From positions 8,542,001 through 8,606,000 of the forward strand of contig JAEMBT020000005.1 of the NCBI GenBank assembly GCA_018873245.2: a DNA stretch of 64,000 bases, read 5' to 3'. A program made the translations under genes and the position numbers. Below, in pieces: positions 10,663-23,300 of the stretch. The stretch comes from Archegozetes longisetosus. Its lineage: Eukaryota > Arthropoda > Arachnida > Sarcoptiformes > Trhypochthoniidae. How positions within the stretch are numbered: position 1 is the first letter of the stretch; each line of letters opens with the position of its first letter. The notes below the pieces were generated by a model. That model saw only the letters and a list, made by a program, of their open reading frames with translations, did not search any database and was not told where the DNA came from.

Positions 10663-11105
10663 TCTGATCTCTGCGAAAGTTTGTACAAACTCACCCAAGT
10701 TTCATCTAAAACAACAATCGGTTTTAATAGGTAACTATAACGGTTCATTCGCTTAAAATTAATATCAACAACTAGGCATCGAAGTTCCATTTGCTCTTCA
10801 GTTAATGCATGGGGTACCCGTTTACCTAACTTCTTAACCAAATACAAAATTTTCCTCTGCATTCTGTGTACAGTTGTATTGGAAAGTTCCATTTTGAAGG
10901 CAAGCTTCCTCACAGACTAATTTTTAAGTTCACAATATAGTTATTTTAATCGCTCAAGTTGTTCATCAGTTCTAAAGGAAAATGGTCTACCGTGTATCGG
11001 AGCAGTTTCAGTGCTTGTCCTACCTCTACGAAATTCCGTGAGCCAATGTTCAACTGTTCTAAGGGCATAAACCCATGACCCTAATATATTCTTTAGCTGA
11101 TAATG
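10663..11105 (-). pseudogene. mariner transposase remnant, truncated
   Basis: Read on the minus strand from about 11105, the conceptual protein has the mariner helix-turn-helix region (EHWLTEFRRGRTSTE, then HGRPFSFRTDEQ), the second helix (SVRKLAFKMELSNTTVHRM), the conserved PHALTEEQMELR block and the first catalytic Asp in VVLDETWVSLY. Two in-frame stops lie between the helices. Just after LSQRSEG the frame runs into the terminal repeat of MITE copy A, so everything C-terminal, including two of three catalytic acids, is missing. The MITE probably inserted into this gene, but the remaining half was not found on the far side. Confidence 0.75.
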
Positions 11106-11156
11106 AATGGTTCAATAGTATACTCCTTTTTGTATTAAAATTTATAAATTTATTTA

Positions 11157-11403
11157 CAAGTGGACGGAGCTTTGTAAAAATCAGGGGAGTAGTTAAGTTG
11201 ATGGTACTCAATGAGACAAATTGATTAATGCAAAATTTATTAAGCCTCGCCTACTGGTTCAAGAAATACACCTTTTTAATATTATATTTTGTTAATTTAT
11301 TTGTAAGTGGGCGTGGCTTAATAAATTTCGCTCCTATCAATTTGTCTTATCGAGTACTATCTATTTGACTTCTCTGATTTTTATAGTGGTTCCGCCCCTT
11401 TAG
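11157..11403. repeat. fold-back MITE with ~95-bp arms
   Basis: The left arm (GTGGACGGAGCTTTGTAAAA onward to AAATTTATTAAGCC) pairs with the right arm ending GTGGTTCCGCCCC when reversed. Shared blocks are AAAAATCAG, GTACTC, GACAAATTGAT and AAATTTATTAAGCC. A direct repeat of AATTTATTTACAAGTGG, near the left edge, recurs at the start of the right arm. It lies directly beyond the mariner remnant. Confidence 0.75.
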
Positions 11404-11589
11404 TAGCACTCTACCAATCATTACATTATATTCCTCTTGATCAACGAATTGTAAGAAAATTCTTTAACTTGTATGTGATCTGCTATTAATTTGGAGATAA
11501 TCAAGAATTGTAACTTTAATTTTAATAATCTAGAGTTTTTGTATTCGATTTTCTCGTCACTATGTTAAAGTACATTTGAGCTAATCTTT

Positions 11590-11717
11590 AAAGCCTACTC
11601 GCACACTAGTACTTAAGTCCGATTTAAGATTAAACTAGGTTTTCCTATGCATACTCAAAATTGAAACGTAGTTTAAACTTAAACCGGATTTAAATACTAG
11701 TGTGCATACTGGCCTAA
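11590..11717. repeat. hairpin MITE with ~37-bp arms
   Basis: GCACACTAGTACTTAAGTCC at 11601 and the following 17 bases pair with 11669-11705 with few mismatches, and weaker pairing extends outward to AAGCC / GGCCT. The loop is about 31 bp. No coding capacity. Confidence 0.75.
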
Positions 11718-12170
11718 GATTTTTTTAAATGTTAAGGAAATTCAGTTAAAATTTCAAAGCCTTTCATTTTATTTTGAGTAAATAGTAAGATAAAAATGAT
11801 TTGCAAGTCTATAGACTTACCAAAGATTAGTCTTTTCAACTTCAATAAAATGAATGTTTAAGTTGGACCAGAAATTGCATGATCTTAAGTCTCATGAACA
11901 AACAGACTATGTGAACATTCGATTAAAAACTTGATAAAAGTTTTTAAAACTTTTGAAACGCTGGTTAGGGGTCAATGCATTTGACAATAAGCAACGTAAT
12001 TGTTGTTAAGTATTATAAACATCTGGAATCAAAATAAACTGAGATCTGAACTAAAAGCAATGGACTTAATTAAATGTAAATAAAATTGTTCTTAAAATAG
12101 TAAACAAAAATATTTGATAACTTTATTAGTTATTGAATGAAGTGATTTAATCTACCAATCGAACAAAACA
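11718..12170. other. upstream region of CDKAL1
   Basis: Non-coding AT-rich DNA between the last hairpin element and the CDKAL1 start codon, presumably holding its promoter and 5' UTR. No unambiguous core promoter motif was identified. Confidence 0.4.
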
Positions 12171-14656
12171 ATGACAGCAATCGATGACATCGAAGACATC
12201 GGAAAAACAGAAGTGAACGTCCGCTCAGTCCGTAATGAAATAATCGCTAGAGTGAGAAAAAAGTCGTTAAGAAGTCATCGAAACAATGATAATAACGACT
12301 CGAATAATACTAACGAAGAAGTGAATGACTTATCGATTGATAGTTTTATTCCTGAGAGATATAAGGTTTATATAAAGACGTGGGGCTGTACTCACAATAC
12401 TAGTGATTCCGAATACATGGCTGGACTTCTCACTAGAAATGGATATCAATTGGTTTCTGACCAAAAAAGCGCTCATTTATTGCTTTTGAATTCATGTACT
12501 GTTAAGAATCCGAGTGAAGACCACTTCAGAAATGAGGTCATCAAAGGATTAGAAGATGGCAAGCATGTCGTGGTCTCGGGATGTGTTCCTCAGTCAGCGC
12601 CAAAAATGGATTATATTAATAGATTGAGTATTATTGGTGTTCAACAGATCGATCGAGTAGTTGAAGTGGTTGAACAAACATTAAAAGGAAATACTGTTCG
12701 GCTTTTGAGCGTCAAAAAAGATGGCAAACGAAAGACCGGCGGATCGTCCCTTCATATGCCAAAAGTGCGCAGAAATCCTTTGATTGAAATCATTGCCATC
12801 AATACGGGATGTCTTAATGAATGTACTTATTGTAAGACAAAGCACGCGAGAGGAGTATTAGGCAGTTACACGATCGATGATATTGTGATGAGAGCTCGAC
12901 AATCGTTCAAAGAAGGAGTTAAAGAGATTTGGCTAACAAGTGAAGACACCGGCGCTTATGGTCGAGACATTGGAACTAATCTTCCGGAACTTTTGTATGC
13001 ATTAATACCTGTTATACCAAATGACTGTATGCTTAGAATAGGTATAATTGAAGAACTGATTCAACTGAAGACTTAACTCATGATTTTTGAACCTGAGTTT
13101 GCTTGAATTACTGTCGTATATGAAGAACTGACTTCAGGCTCGGCCAACACTCAAAAGAAAGCTTTGTTTGAAAACCGAACGAGGTGTTCAATGAAGGCCC
13201 AGAGTGTAGCCCTAGTATCTGAGAATATTTTTGTACCATCTCTCATACCTTTGAATGCCAGTTAGCCCTCAAATAGTAGGTGCATAAGTATTCACTCTAA
13301 AAGTCGTGTTCGTATACGGCAGTTACTCTACTAAGTCTTCAGTTGAAAACAGTATGATTTAAATTCGTAAAAACTTTGAAAGTTTTGCACTTGAAAAAAG
13401 ATAAACTTGAGTCAAATGATAGAGCTAAGTAATGCATTTTGTGTCAGGTATGACTAATCCTCCATATATCTTGGAGCATTTGGAATCGATGGCAGATATA
13501 TTATCTCATCCACGCATCTATTCCTTCCTTCATATACCTGTTCAGGCGGGCAGTGATTCAGTTTTGGGTGATATGAAAAGAGAGTATTGTATTGAAGACT
13601 TCAATCACATCGTAGACTTTCTTAAATCAAAGCAAGTCACTCTAAACCTTTAATAAGAACAATATAATACTAATATTTATTATTTGTTAATAAACTGTTT
13701 AATAGAGTGCCTGGAGTAACAATAGCCACAGACATAATTTGCGGGTTTCCCACTGAGACTGAGACTGATTTTGATGAAACTTTGAAACTTGTAGACAAAC
13801 ATAAGTTTCCTGTTTTATTCATAAATCAATTCTATCCAAGACCTGGAACCCCAGCTGCAAAAATGAAAAGGGTGCCCACTCACGAGGTATTGTATTGGAA
13901 AAGTCAAAAATATAGAATGTGTACGAGGATATTATGACCGAACTTACAACTCACTCATTGATCATTCAAATCATTTCATATAGAAGCCAAAATTTAATTT
14001 AAAGTCCACTTAGAAAGAGCAATTTAAATTTTATTTATCACTTTATACGTCTTATTCATATTGAAATTAACTCTAGTCAAAGTGAATTGAACTTTCATGA
14101 AAAATAACTGAAGATATATCTAGAATTAAGTTTTTTTAAGTCAGAAGTTTTATTTGATCATCTCTACGCATAGATATTTTTGACATTTCTGGCTTCATTA
14201 TATGAAAAGAAGAACTGATTCTGATCGTTTTTTTAATATATTGTCCTAATTATTATTTTGTCTCTATTGAAACTGAAGGTGAAGCGAAGAAGTAAAGCAT
14301 TGAGTGAATTGTTTGCGTCTTATAAACCATACGAGAACAGGATCGGAAGAAAAGAGACTATTCTAGTGACTGAGGAATCGCACGATAAACTGCATTATGT
14401 GGGACATAATAAGTTTTATGAACAAATATTAGTGCCCAAAGATATAAAATACTTGGGTAAAATGATCAAAGTCGAGATTACTAGTTCGGGCAAACATTTT
14501 ATGGTGGGTTCGCCCGTCAGCGACAAACTCATCATTTTCAATACTTTTCTATCTTTTATCAAACGACAAAAACTTAACTTTAGATCTGTTTGGATTGGTT
14601 CGTGTTGTATCGTTTTATGCTCTTCTTTGATAATTAAAGTCTTGCGTCGGCTTTGA
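12171..14656 (+). CDS. CDKAL1: CDKAL1, tRNA-A37 methylthiotransferase
   Basis: Exons are 12171-13041, 13448-13631, 13706-13886 and 14279-14656, giving 537 residues (human CDKAL1 has about 579). The family adds a methylthio group to t6A at position 37 of tRNA-Lys(UUU), using radical SAM chemistry at the ER membrane. Visible are the MTTase N-terminal domain with cluster cysteines C73 (WGCTHNTSD), C109 and C138, and the radical SAM motif C214-x3-C218-x2-C221 (GCLNECTYC). Downstream are [39 protein letters not shown], a TRAM-like domain, and a hydrophobic C-terminal segment ([18 protein letters not shown]) matching the known tail anchor. Intron 1 (406 nt) contains an inverted-repeat insert. Intron 2 (74 nt) must use a GC donor (GCAAGT) to keep frame. 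Phases close over all exons. The start is the first ATG of the frame and gives an acidic, Asn-rich leader. Confidence 0.93.
13060..13347. repeat. inverted-repeat insert in CDKAL1 intron 1
   Basis: TTCAACTGAAGACTTA at 13060-13075 is repeated exactly in inverted orientation at 13332-13347. The 288-bp interval makes up most of the 406-nt intron, while a neighbouring intron is 74 nt. This looks like a MITE that enlarged the intron. Confidence 0.6.
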
Positions 14657-15215
14657 ATTAATTTAATTGAATTACATTTAGATTTAATACTTTGAAAATG
14701 AATAAAAATGATTAAATATAATGGAAAAAGGAATGAATATTAATGATAAGCACCCCCATGCTTGAAGTGCAACATTTGATTAAGGTTTCTGTAAACAAGT
14801 CAAAGATAGCAAATTGATATTTGATCGAAATTTTTACTCAAAACATAACTTGCATATATTCTGCATTTGGAAAATAGGTAACTATTATAATAATAGTATT
14901 TGATAACTGTATTAAATGGTTTTTTAAATAACTAAATGACTAGCATATAATAGTATTAATAGTTTAAATGTGAAAATTTCATAAGAATTAACACAAAAGC
15001 AAATTAGTTTTGAAAAGAGTTGAAAAATACACTTAATATGTCTTTATGTGTATTGTATATACAAATGTGAGGCACAGGAGGTTTGACTTTAAAAACCAAA
15101 TAGTGGTGAAGAAGTTTTCAAAAATTGATATTTTGTCATCAAATGATTTTTTCAAAATATATTATTTATAATTAATATGCCGTTAATGTCATGTCAGCTG
15201 TGATTTGGTCTCTTA
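14657..15215. other. intergenic region between convergent genes
   Basis: It separates the 3' ends of CDKAL1 (+) and the neurocalcin-like gene (-), and must hold both 3' UTRs. No other feature is visible. Confidence 0.45.
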
Positions 15216-15912
15216 TCACGATTGAGAATCACATTGCAGTAAACGAACTATCGACGGATCGCTTTTTGCGCCCTCAATAAATTCTTCTAATGATAGTTTT
15301 CCATCTTCGTTCTTATCCATCTGTTTGAATATTTTGTCAGTTCTTTTCTCGGGAGTCGATTCGTCGTCAGGCATTTTCATAACAGTTCCGACCATCTTAT
15401 AAATAGCCTAATAATTCGTATACAAGTATAGCAAATATTGAGTTATGACCATAGATGAGTTGCAGAAATGACTTACTGTTACGATCTCGAGCATTTCTTG
15501 TCTACTAATAAATCCATTTCCATCCAGATCATACATACTGAACGCCCACTTCAACTTTTGTTCTAACTTTCCTCTTGAAGTGACTGAAAGCGCACATAAA
15601 AACTCCCTTTAAAGAGAATAATAGACATGAGAGTCGACAATAGTTGATACAAGTCTACTCGTACCTAAAATCGATAGTTCCGTCACAGTTGGCGTCGAAC
15701 GTCCGAAATACATGTTCGGCGAAACGCGAGGCGTCGCCGTAAGGAAAAAAGTTTGCATATATCTTTTTAAACTCCTCAATACTAAGATGACCGCTGGGAC
15801 AATCTTTGAGAAAACCCTTATACCACTCCTGTATCTCAGCCTCAGTGAATTCTGTATTTGATCTCAAATCTTCCAACACTTCAGGCTTTAACTTACTGTT
15901 TTGTTTTCCCAT
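15216..15912 (-). CDS. Nca: neurocalcin/hippocalcin-type neuronal calcium sensor
   Basis: Exons on the minus strand are 15912-15665, 15606-15477 and 15407-15216, giving 189 residues (family about 190-193). NCS proteins are myristoylated EF-hand Ca2+ switches that move to membranes and regulate receptors, channels and cyclases in neurons. The N-terminus [16 protein letters not shown] is the neurocalcin/hippocalcin myristoylation signature. EF1 is degenerate, with the usual C38-P39. EF2 (D73-E84, [12 protein letters not shown]), EF3 (D109-E120, [12 protein letters not shown]) and EF4 (D157-E168, [12 protein letters not shown]) have intact loops. The C-terminus [12 protein letters not shown] is typical of the neurocalcin subgroup. 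The splice between codons 126 and 127 is at the same place as in the next gene downstream on the map, so the two are paralogues. Gene symbol assigned by family resemblance only. Confidence 0.92.
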
Positions 15913-16243
15913 TTTTTCAATTTAATGCTCTCTCGTCTATACTCACAAAAAGGTTATAGCAATTTTAATCTCATATCTTACTGCATATTCTTCTCGAGTA
16001 ATTGTATAATCAAAGAGAGACTTCAAGTGATTCAATTGAATGAAGTTTTGAGTCATGATCAAGATTTGAGTAAAAACAAAAATTTAAGTAAAAATTATGA
16101 TTCCAACATCCAATTCATGATTAACAATAATATAAAATAGATCTAAACATATAGTAATTTGTATAACATTTAATACACTAATTCTAAAAGTTTTTAAATG
16201 AATTGATTTAATGTGCGCGAAGACAAGTGCATTGACACCGAGT
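15913..16243. other. short spacer between the two calcium-sensor genes
   Basis: 331 bp separate the neurocalcin start codon from the stop codon of the second sensor gene. An open frame of 79 codons on the plus strand (15901-16140) is low-complexity and probably spurious. Confidence 0.45.
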
Positions 16244-18277
16244 TCAAGCATCACCAGAAAGTGATAAAAGTTTAGCTAATCCATCATCAATATTACAAAC
16301 TTCGAGGAATTCTTCCAGTGATATCTTGCCATCACTGTTTGCATCCATTTTTTCAAAAATGTCTTTTACTCTGATCGCTGCTTCTTCTCCTTCAAAAGCA
16401 TCAGCTGCGTCTTCGCCTAACATCTCGTGCAGAGCCTATTTTAACGATTATCCAATTTAATTATCTTTATAACCAAAATAAATTAGTCTAAATTAAGCAA
16501 ATTTTATCAAAACAGACAAAAAGCAATGTTTTAGCCTCCAAAAAAACGATTTATTCTGAGAATGAGCTATTTTCTGCAACTCTAGATTTAATTGACAATC
16601 AATTTTCGTTATTTTGTCAATTCTATTCAAGTGTTATGTTCTATTTATTTAGCTCAGGCTAACGAGCACCAACACCTATAGCACCTCATTATTTAAATTG
16701 AAACCAATTTACTGTTGATATGGCTCTTTTATGTTCATAGATATAAGATTTCATGATATGGTAATCGCGTAGATTTAAGGAAAGATACTATCATCAAATT
16801 GCTCTTTCTAGCTTCTAAAGCATCTCAAACTAAATTATTTTGTACTAGCACCTCAAATAGCTTTCATGAATAGGAAGATCTTAAAATACATTTTCAAAAA
16901 CTAGCCTATTTAATGAGAATGTTGCAAATACCTAGAAAGAAAAGTAAAGTGTTGCTTTGCAAAAAGAAGTCAACTAAGTGTATCTGAATTAATATTACTG
17001 ATAAGCTATTCTGGATACGGAATCTGAATCCAGTGTATAGTAACTCAGTTTTTGATGCGTCATTTTTTATATACAAACTAAGAGAAATATTTAATAAAAG
17101 TTATGTATTATTCATACTATTTATTCTGTAATCACATCGTTATGATGCTCAAACATTGAGATTGTGAATCCTCTCACAAATGAAAGTAGATCTAGAAGAG
17201 TTTTAGCTAGTCAAGTAAGTCATACTTTCATAGACTTGAGCACAGAATCAATGCAATTTTGAATAGATAAAGTTGAGGAAACACAACAAGAGTCTTTTTA
17301 TAATAAAAACAAAAATTGAGTGCTTATGTTTTTGCTTACTCTGAAAAACGTATTACTTCAAGCTTTAATCATTTACTATTTCACAAATTTCAAAATAAGC
17401 ATTTCCATAAACACTTGAAGTTAAGCTAACACTTCAAGTCAGAGTGTTATTTCTTTGCAAACAAGTCAGATTTTTCTAGACAGAAAATTGTTTTATCGAT
17501 CCAATACTAGATTATATCAATATTTTTCTTAATTCGGTTCCAAAACAGCAGTCAACTTCATAAGGGATTTATCAAAATAGGTTAAATTACTGCGAGAGTT
17601 TTCTTCGGAATGATTTATAGCTTATATGTCTGACAAGATTGAATGCTCTAACTGAAAAAAATATTGAAATTACATGTAAAATTCGCACCTAACATTAGAT
17701 TTTTTGTTTCAAGATAACTATAGAGTAAAGCAAGAGATGTTCTAAAAACTGTGTGGTGAATTGTCTGAGTATTACTAGCTTTCAAACTTTAAAACTGAAA
17801 AAGTTTAAAATAAAACTAGTGTCAAACATATTATTTTGAGGTAATGACTGGTTTGTCTGAAAAAGAATCGAGTAATTCAAGACTTACTTTGATAATTTTA
17901 GTCATTTCATCCAACTCGATCAAACCATCGTTGTTGATATCATACATTTTAAAAGCCCACTTGAGCTTTTCTCTTGGATTAGTACTGGTTGTTATGCCGA
18001 TAGCGAGAAGAAATTCCTTGAAATCGATATATCCATTGCCGTCTTCGTCGAAAGTGCGATAAACATGTTGACAAAACTTTTCAGGATTGCCTCCTTTGAA
18101 GAATACTTTATAGATCTCAATAAACTTATCGCGCGATAGTTTTCCATCGGGACAGTCAACTTGAAAGCCTTTATACCAGTCGCGAATCTCTCTCTCGGAG
18201 TAATTAGTATTTTTCATAAGAAATTCCACGTCTTCGTCAGTTAACTTAACTGATGATTTAGAGTTAGAGCATCCCAT
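16244..18277 (-). CDS. second neuronal calcium sensor (NCS) paralogue
   Basis: Exon 1 is 18277-17888 and exon 2 is 16435-16244, separated by a 1,452-nt GT-AG intron, giving 193 residues. The start is taken at MGCSNSK rather than at the ATG five codons upstream, because Gly-2 is required for N-myristoylation and the length then matches the family. EF1 is degenerate with C42-P43. EF2 (D77-E88, DEDGNGYIDFKE), EF3 (D113-E124, DINNDGLIELDE) and EF4 (D161-E172, DANSDGKISLEE) look functional. The C-terminus (DDGLAKLLSLSGDA) diverges from neurocalcin and frequenin. It is a tandem neighbour of the neurocalcin-like gene on the same strand and shares an intron position with it, so a local duplication is likely. 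Which named NCS subgroup it belongs to is unclear. Confidence 0.9.
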
Positions 18278-19779
18278 TATAGCGTTAAGCAAAAACTAAT
18301 TGACCTGCAGCGAGAAGATATAAAAGATCCACTTGTTGTGGACTTAAAAGAAGCCGAAATTTTAATTATATACATACAATTTATCTTAAACTACGATTAT
18401 ACAAAATTTTGTGCATGTATTGCGGCATAAAATGATAAAATGGTAGGTATTATAACGCTGTGAATTACACAAATGCGATGCGGTTTTTAGTGTAATTACA
18501 TAGTCATTCAATGGGTTGGTGTAGTGACCATAACATAACAATGACTAAAACTTTGCTCGTACGTGTAGAAACTAATTGTAATTAGACTAATACTCACGCA
18601 GAGAAACCATTCAGAAGAAAATCAATAATGGAAACAAGTTCAGAATGCTTAATGAGAGCATAAATAAATGACACCAGCTTTTGCCTACTTTCAATATGGT
18701 TTTACATTTTTTCTATCACATTCAAATTTTCATCTTCTACTTTTGAGCATTGGGACTCTAGTTACAGTATCTCATTTTCAAACGCAACTTATTTTTGCCA
18801 ACTCAAATCCAATTTCATTTCATCTCATTTCACATAGATTCCATGAATAAATGCATATTTCAAAGCAAAAATTTGTCATAAACATTTGAATAATTCAGAT
18901 TTTGTCAGATAAAATCAATTAAATAAAAATAATAATACGATGGAAAGAAAACTCGAGATGTAGATCTTTCTTCAATTAATTTTTCCAAAATACCGTAACT
19001 TTTTCTGATTAAAAGATTCATCATATGAAATGTTCCTGATTCATCATAGGAAACAGTATGCAGAATAAAATATTACTCGAGTTCTTCATATATTCGACTC
19101 TAACAGACAATCGTCTTTCGAGAAACTATTGGATTTTATCTAAAACCGAGCAATTCCGAAAGGCTTTCGCTTATTTAATATTCAATGTAAGGAATGAATA
19201 TTCATTTGCTAGGAATTAGAGCAGAAAAAGACAATTTGTTAATTGTCTTTCTTCTACGGAACAATATAGAAGTTCATGAATAAACGAGTATTTCGTGATA
19301 AAAGTTCTTGTTGAACATCGTCATGGTTTATGAATTGTGCTAAAGCTATGGAACATGACTTAAGCACAGATTTTCATTAACTTTAGTAGAAATGAAAGTC
19401 ACTCATCGAAAGTTCTTTGCAGAATTATATTTAAACTAAATTTTTGCGAGTCTCGAAATTATTGAGATTCCAGCTTTCTTAATCTTTAATTTAACAGAAA
19501 GTGAAATCAACCTTTCATTACTTAGGTAGTAAATACCTGTACTGTTGTTGCAAGGTTTGATGTATTGATTTAGTAGCAATTTTACAGAGTAAGATTAATA
19601 TCAATTATTGTAATTATCAAAATAATTATTCGTCTAATTATTCAAATATGTCGTGTCAAAACGCAATATTCAGCATCAATTATGAAACTTGAGCGAGAAA
19701 CATGAAGTAATCTATACTCATATGCCAATATTACTAACTGGGTTCAGGAATTCTTACTAAGATTATTCTTACTTGAATT

Positions 19780-20320
19780 TTATAAAGAATCCGGTAAGGT
19801 TTCGGAACAGGAGGCAGTCAGAGAAAATTCGTTGTTTGCTACTTTTACCCTGAAACCGGTTTCTAAATCTGAATAAACTTAAAACTTCAGCATCATAATT
19901 TTCTTTTGACACTTTTACTATTATTTCTCAATTATCTCTTAATTATATACAGTTAAGCCGAAATATACAGATAAAAATTTTGATTTTCAAATAAAAACAT
20001 TGATTTTAATCTTAGAAATTAAACTATAAATTTGCTTTATTACTCGTTAACATTTGTCTCATAATGTGTGTTAAAACTTTGAATACTTTTCATCTGTCTC
20101 TATAAAACTCTGTTCAAACTTATTCTGACTTAATAACTGCACTTATTTTTATAAAATTCACTTATATTTCTTTAATTATTTGCATAAGTTTTCAAACCTA
20201 TTTGTAACAAAATCCTGCAGCAGGCTTGGAAAAATCCTCGTTATGAGATTTCTCAGTTAGGGTATTACTACTGCCTCCTATTCCGAAAGCCTACCAAGAA
20301 TCCTTACTACGAATTTTCCT
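19780..20320. repeat. degenerate inverted-repeat element
   Basis: The core GGTTTCGGAACAGGAGGCAG near 19798 is matched in inverted orientation near 20270-20295 (CTTTCGGAATAGGAGGCAGT reversed), with weaker pairing outward (GAATCC, AATTC). The spacer is about 450 bp and has no ORF. Probably an old MITE. Confidence 0.5.
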
Positions 20321-23300
20321 ATTCTATAGAAACTTCTCAGTGTAAAACACTTAGATAACCTTTGGTTGCTGTAATACACATATTTTATTTACGTTCAAAG
20401 TACTGAATTTTAAAAATCTTATATTCAACAATCTAGATATCAAATACCACGTTGTCTTGACTTAGATAAAAAAAAGCAGAAACAAGGGTCAATGATAACT
20501 CAATTTAAGACTTATCGTTTCTTGAGCATTAATTCTCATTTTCAGATTATTATAAAATTAATAATTAAATTTAAATGAGGTTTAAATTTTGGTACGAGAA
20601 AATAAGGAATCACAGGAAAACAGACTGCACTTTCATGATAACCAGAAAGTAAGAGAAATGGTATTAGATAACAATACTTTATTTCTTTTATCATAGAAAG
20701 CACAAGTTTTTTCAATGGCAGCCTTCAATAAATTAGAGCCTTGGGTCCGATCATCTTACTATTATACAGGTATGTAAGTTACACACTCACTATCAGCATG
20801 ACTCCGACTATACATTCCTATCAAACCTTACCTTGATATTAACTATGTTCCTTATTTAGCAGAGTATAATCATTTGAAAACACGACTTTTACGATTACAG
20901 GTATCGTACCGTGTGAGCCGTAACTTTTCATTAAATTGAAAAGTAGGCAAATTAGTTGTGCTCATCGATCAGTCATAATGCATAAATCATAGTAATTGAT
21001 TGCTTGAAAAGAGCCAGTTACAATCATAAGTCTAGCTCAATTTTTAAAAATAAAATAAAATAAAATAAATTACAAGATGTCTTACTTGTTGAGAAGATGG
21101 GTGTCTATCAAGAATTGAAGTTTTGCTCACACATTAATCACTATCTAAAATGACATAAAAACTTGGTTTCGTATGAATGTAAGGTAGTAGAGAAATAAAT
21201 TTAGTAAAACTTGTCTGCAATTAATATAATACTACATTCACTTATTGTAATTCCATTTTAAACAAAAAGGAGGTAGCTTTCAAAGGTATGAATTTTCAAG
21301 GCCTTCTCACAATCGTTTTCGAAGTATGATTTCATGTAGCGATAAATTATGGATATTGGATAAAATTCTGAAGATTTCAATTTAAAATCAACTTTTTTCA
21401 CTTGACTGAGTTATAAATAAAACATTATGCAGCATTTGCGCGTTGTGTTCACCAAACTTTGTTTAATACTTAGCAACGAAAAGATTTGAAGATAAGTTGC
21501 GTAAACAAAATTAATAGTCTCCCACGTATTGACGGAGTTTATTCAAAAAAATTCAATTGTTAACTGATAGCTATGTGTTCAGATTTTTATTTACTAACTG
21601 TAACTTACGTCAGTTAACGGTAACTTTAAAAACTGGTTATTCATCAGTGAAGTATTACTCACACGGTTAGTATTAAATAAGTACTTTCAAGGGCTCAAAT
21701 CTATCACTTCAATATTGATACTGTTTCCCTCTCAACGTTTCAAACCTCTATCTTAAAAACTACTTTGAAAAAGGCTTTTAGTCATAAAGTTTCTCATTTC
21801 ACTCTTATAATGAATGCACTTATTATCTGTAATCCGTATGACTTTAATCATTATAAAAAGCACTCACACAATAAACTTGGTTTTTTATTTGAATTCAATT
21901 TTTAAGTGTAATCAGTAGTCTGTTGTTGAATAGATTTTTAAAAAGTTAATAGCACTTAGTTCTCAAATTCATTTACTATATTCAAGTCCAAGTACTAAAA
22001 TTTGTTTCATAAAAGTCAAAAACTTGATCGGATCACTAGTTTTAAAACAGAGTCTACGATATTCTGTGGAATATCCTATTATGAATCTTTTAATCAATAA
22101 ACATCTTATTTTATCTTAACTATAAACTAAGAAATCGATAAAATTGCTTTTTATTTGTTATGTAGTTAAGAAGATATAAACTTTATTTTATAACTTTATA
22201 GTTTTGAATTTCACTATTGCTTTGATGACAAGTAAACATTAAAATTATTTATGCGTGGCATCCTCAACTAAAAAGACACTTACTCTCAAATAGATTCTCA
22301 ACTAAATTAATGTTTTCACTAAGAATTATTGTGGTTATCGCAGTAAAACACTTGCAAAGTCGTGACGCTTTAATATAATTTGTGTATTAAAGCCAGCATA
22401 ATGTAAACTGCATTTTCAAATTATATGGGATCCCTAATATTTCAAATTTACTACAGTTTTATTTCAAAAATTCACTTCAATCTTCAATAATTTCATAGTC
22501 TATCCTTTATTATTCTTGTAATGTAGAGTCACTCTCAGAAGATAATTTATTAAATATGAAAAAGACAACAGAATAAAAGATAAACTTGATGTTTGATAAG
22601 AAGATCGATTCGCATTATTCTAAAATAATGTTTTCATGAATGAGATAGGTAAAAATCAATAAAGGAAAGTCAAATCAAAATAGATTTCATTTGACCTGTC
22701 AGTGAAAAGCAATAAAGTATTGAGACTTATGGAAGTAAAATGAACGAAATATTGATTCGAAAATTATTTCATCAAAGATACTATTTTTGTTATGCTTGAG
22801 AAAAACATATGTTGCAATGAGTTAGCTTTTACGAACTAGGATTCAATGGTTCGGAATTTCTAGTCAGCGCTAATATATGTGAAGCGCTCCATAAGTTTAG
22901 GTTGTTTTGCTCAAAGAAAAAGTAGGTCTTCTTTGAGCAAACTTGTTGCTAGTATTACACTCAATAGTAAAATTAAGGATTAAATTTGATCTTCTATTTC
23001 CACAACAATTCGATACTACAAACAATTTTATTAGGTTTCGTTTGTTACTATTGTGTACTCTTTATTCTTTCAACTTAAATTCATGTTTAGTTTAGCTAAA
23101 GATAATGAAAAAAAAGTTTAAGTTACGAATTGTTTAATAAAGCTCTAAGTAAAAGGTTTCTCTGTATGAGGTTTTCAATATAATAAATCGTGAGTGCAAG
23201 CATTCAAATGAAACAAACATTATTTGAGATTCAATGAAATAAAGCGACTAAAAAATATACTCGATCGCATGTTATAAATGCATAGCAACAGAGTAAAAAG

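Noticed and set aside
13042..13447. CDKAL1 broken by the stop at 13074
   Set aside because: The frame is restored by a GT-AG intron that joins LRIG to [12 protein letters not shown], as in the family.
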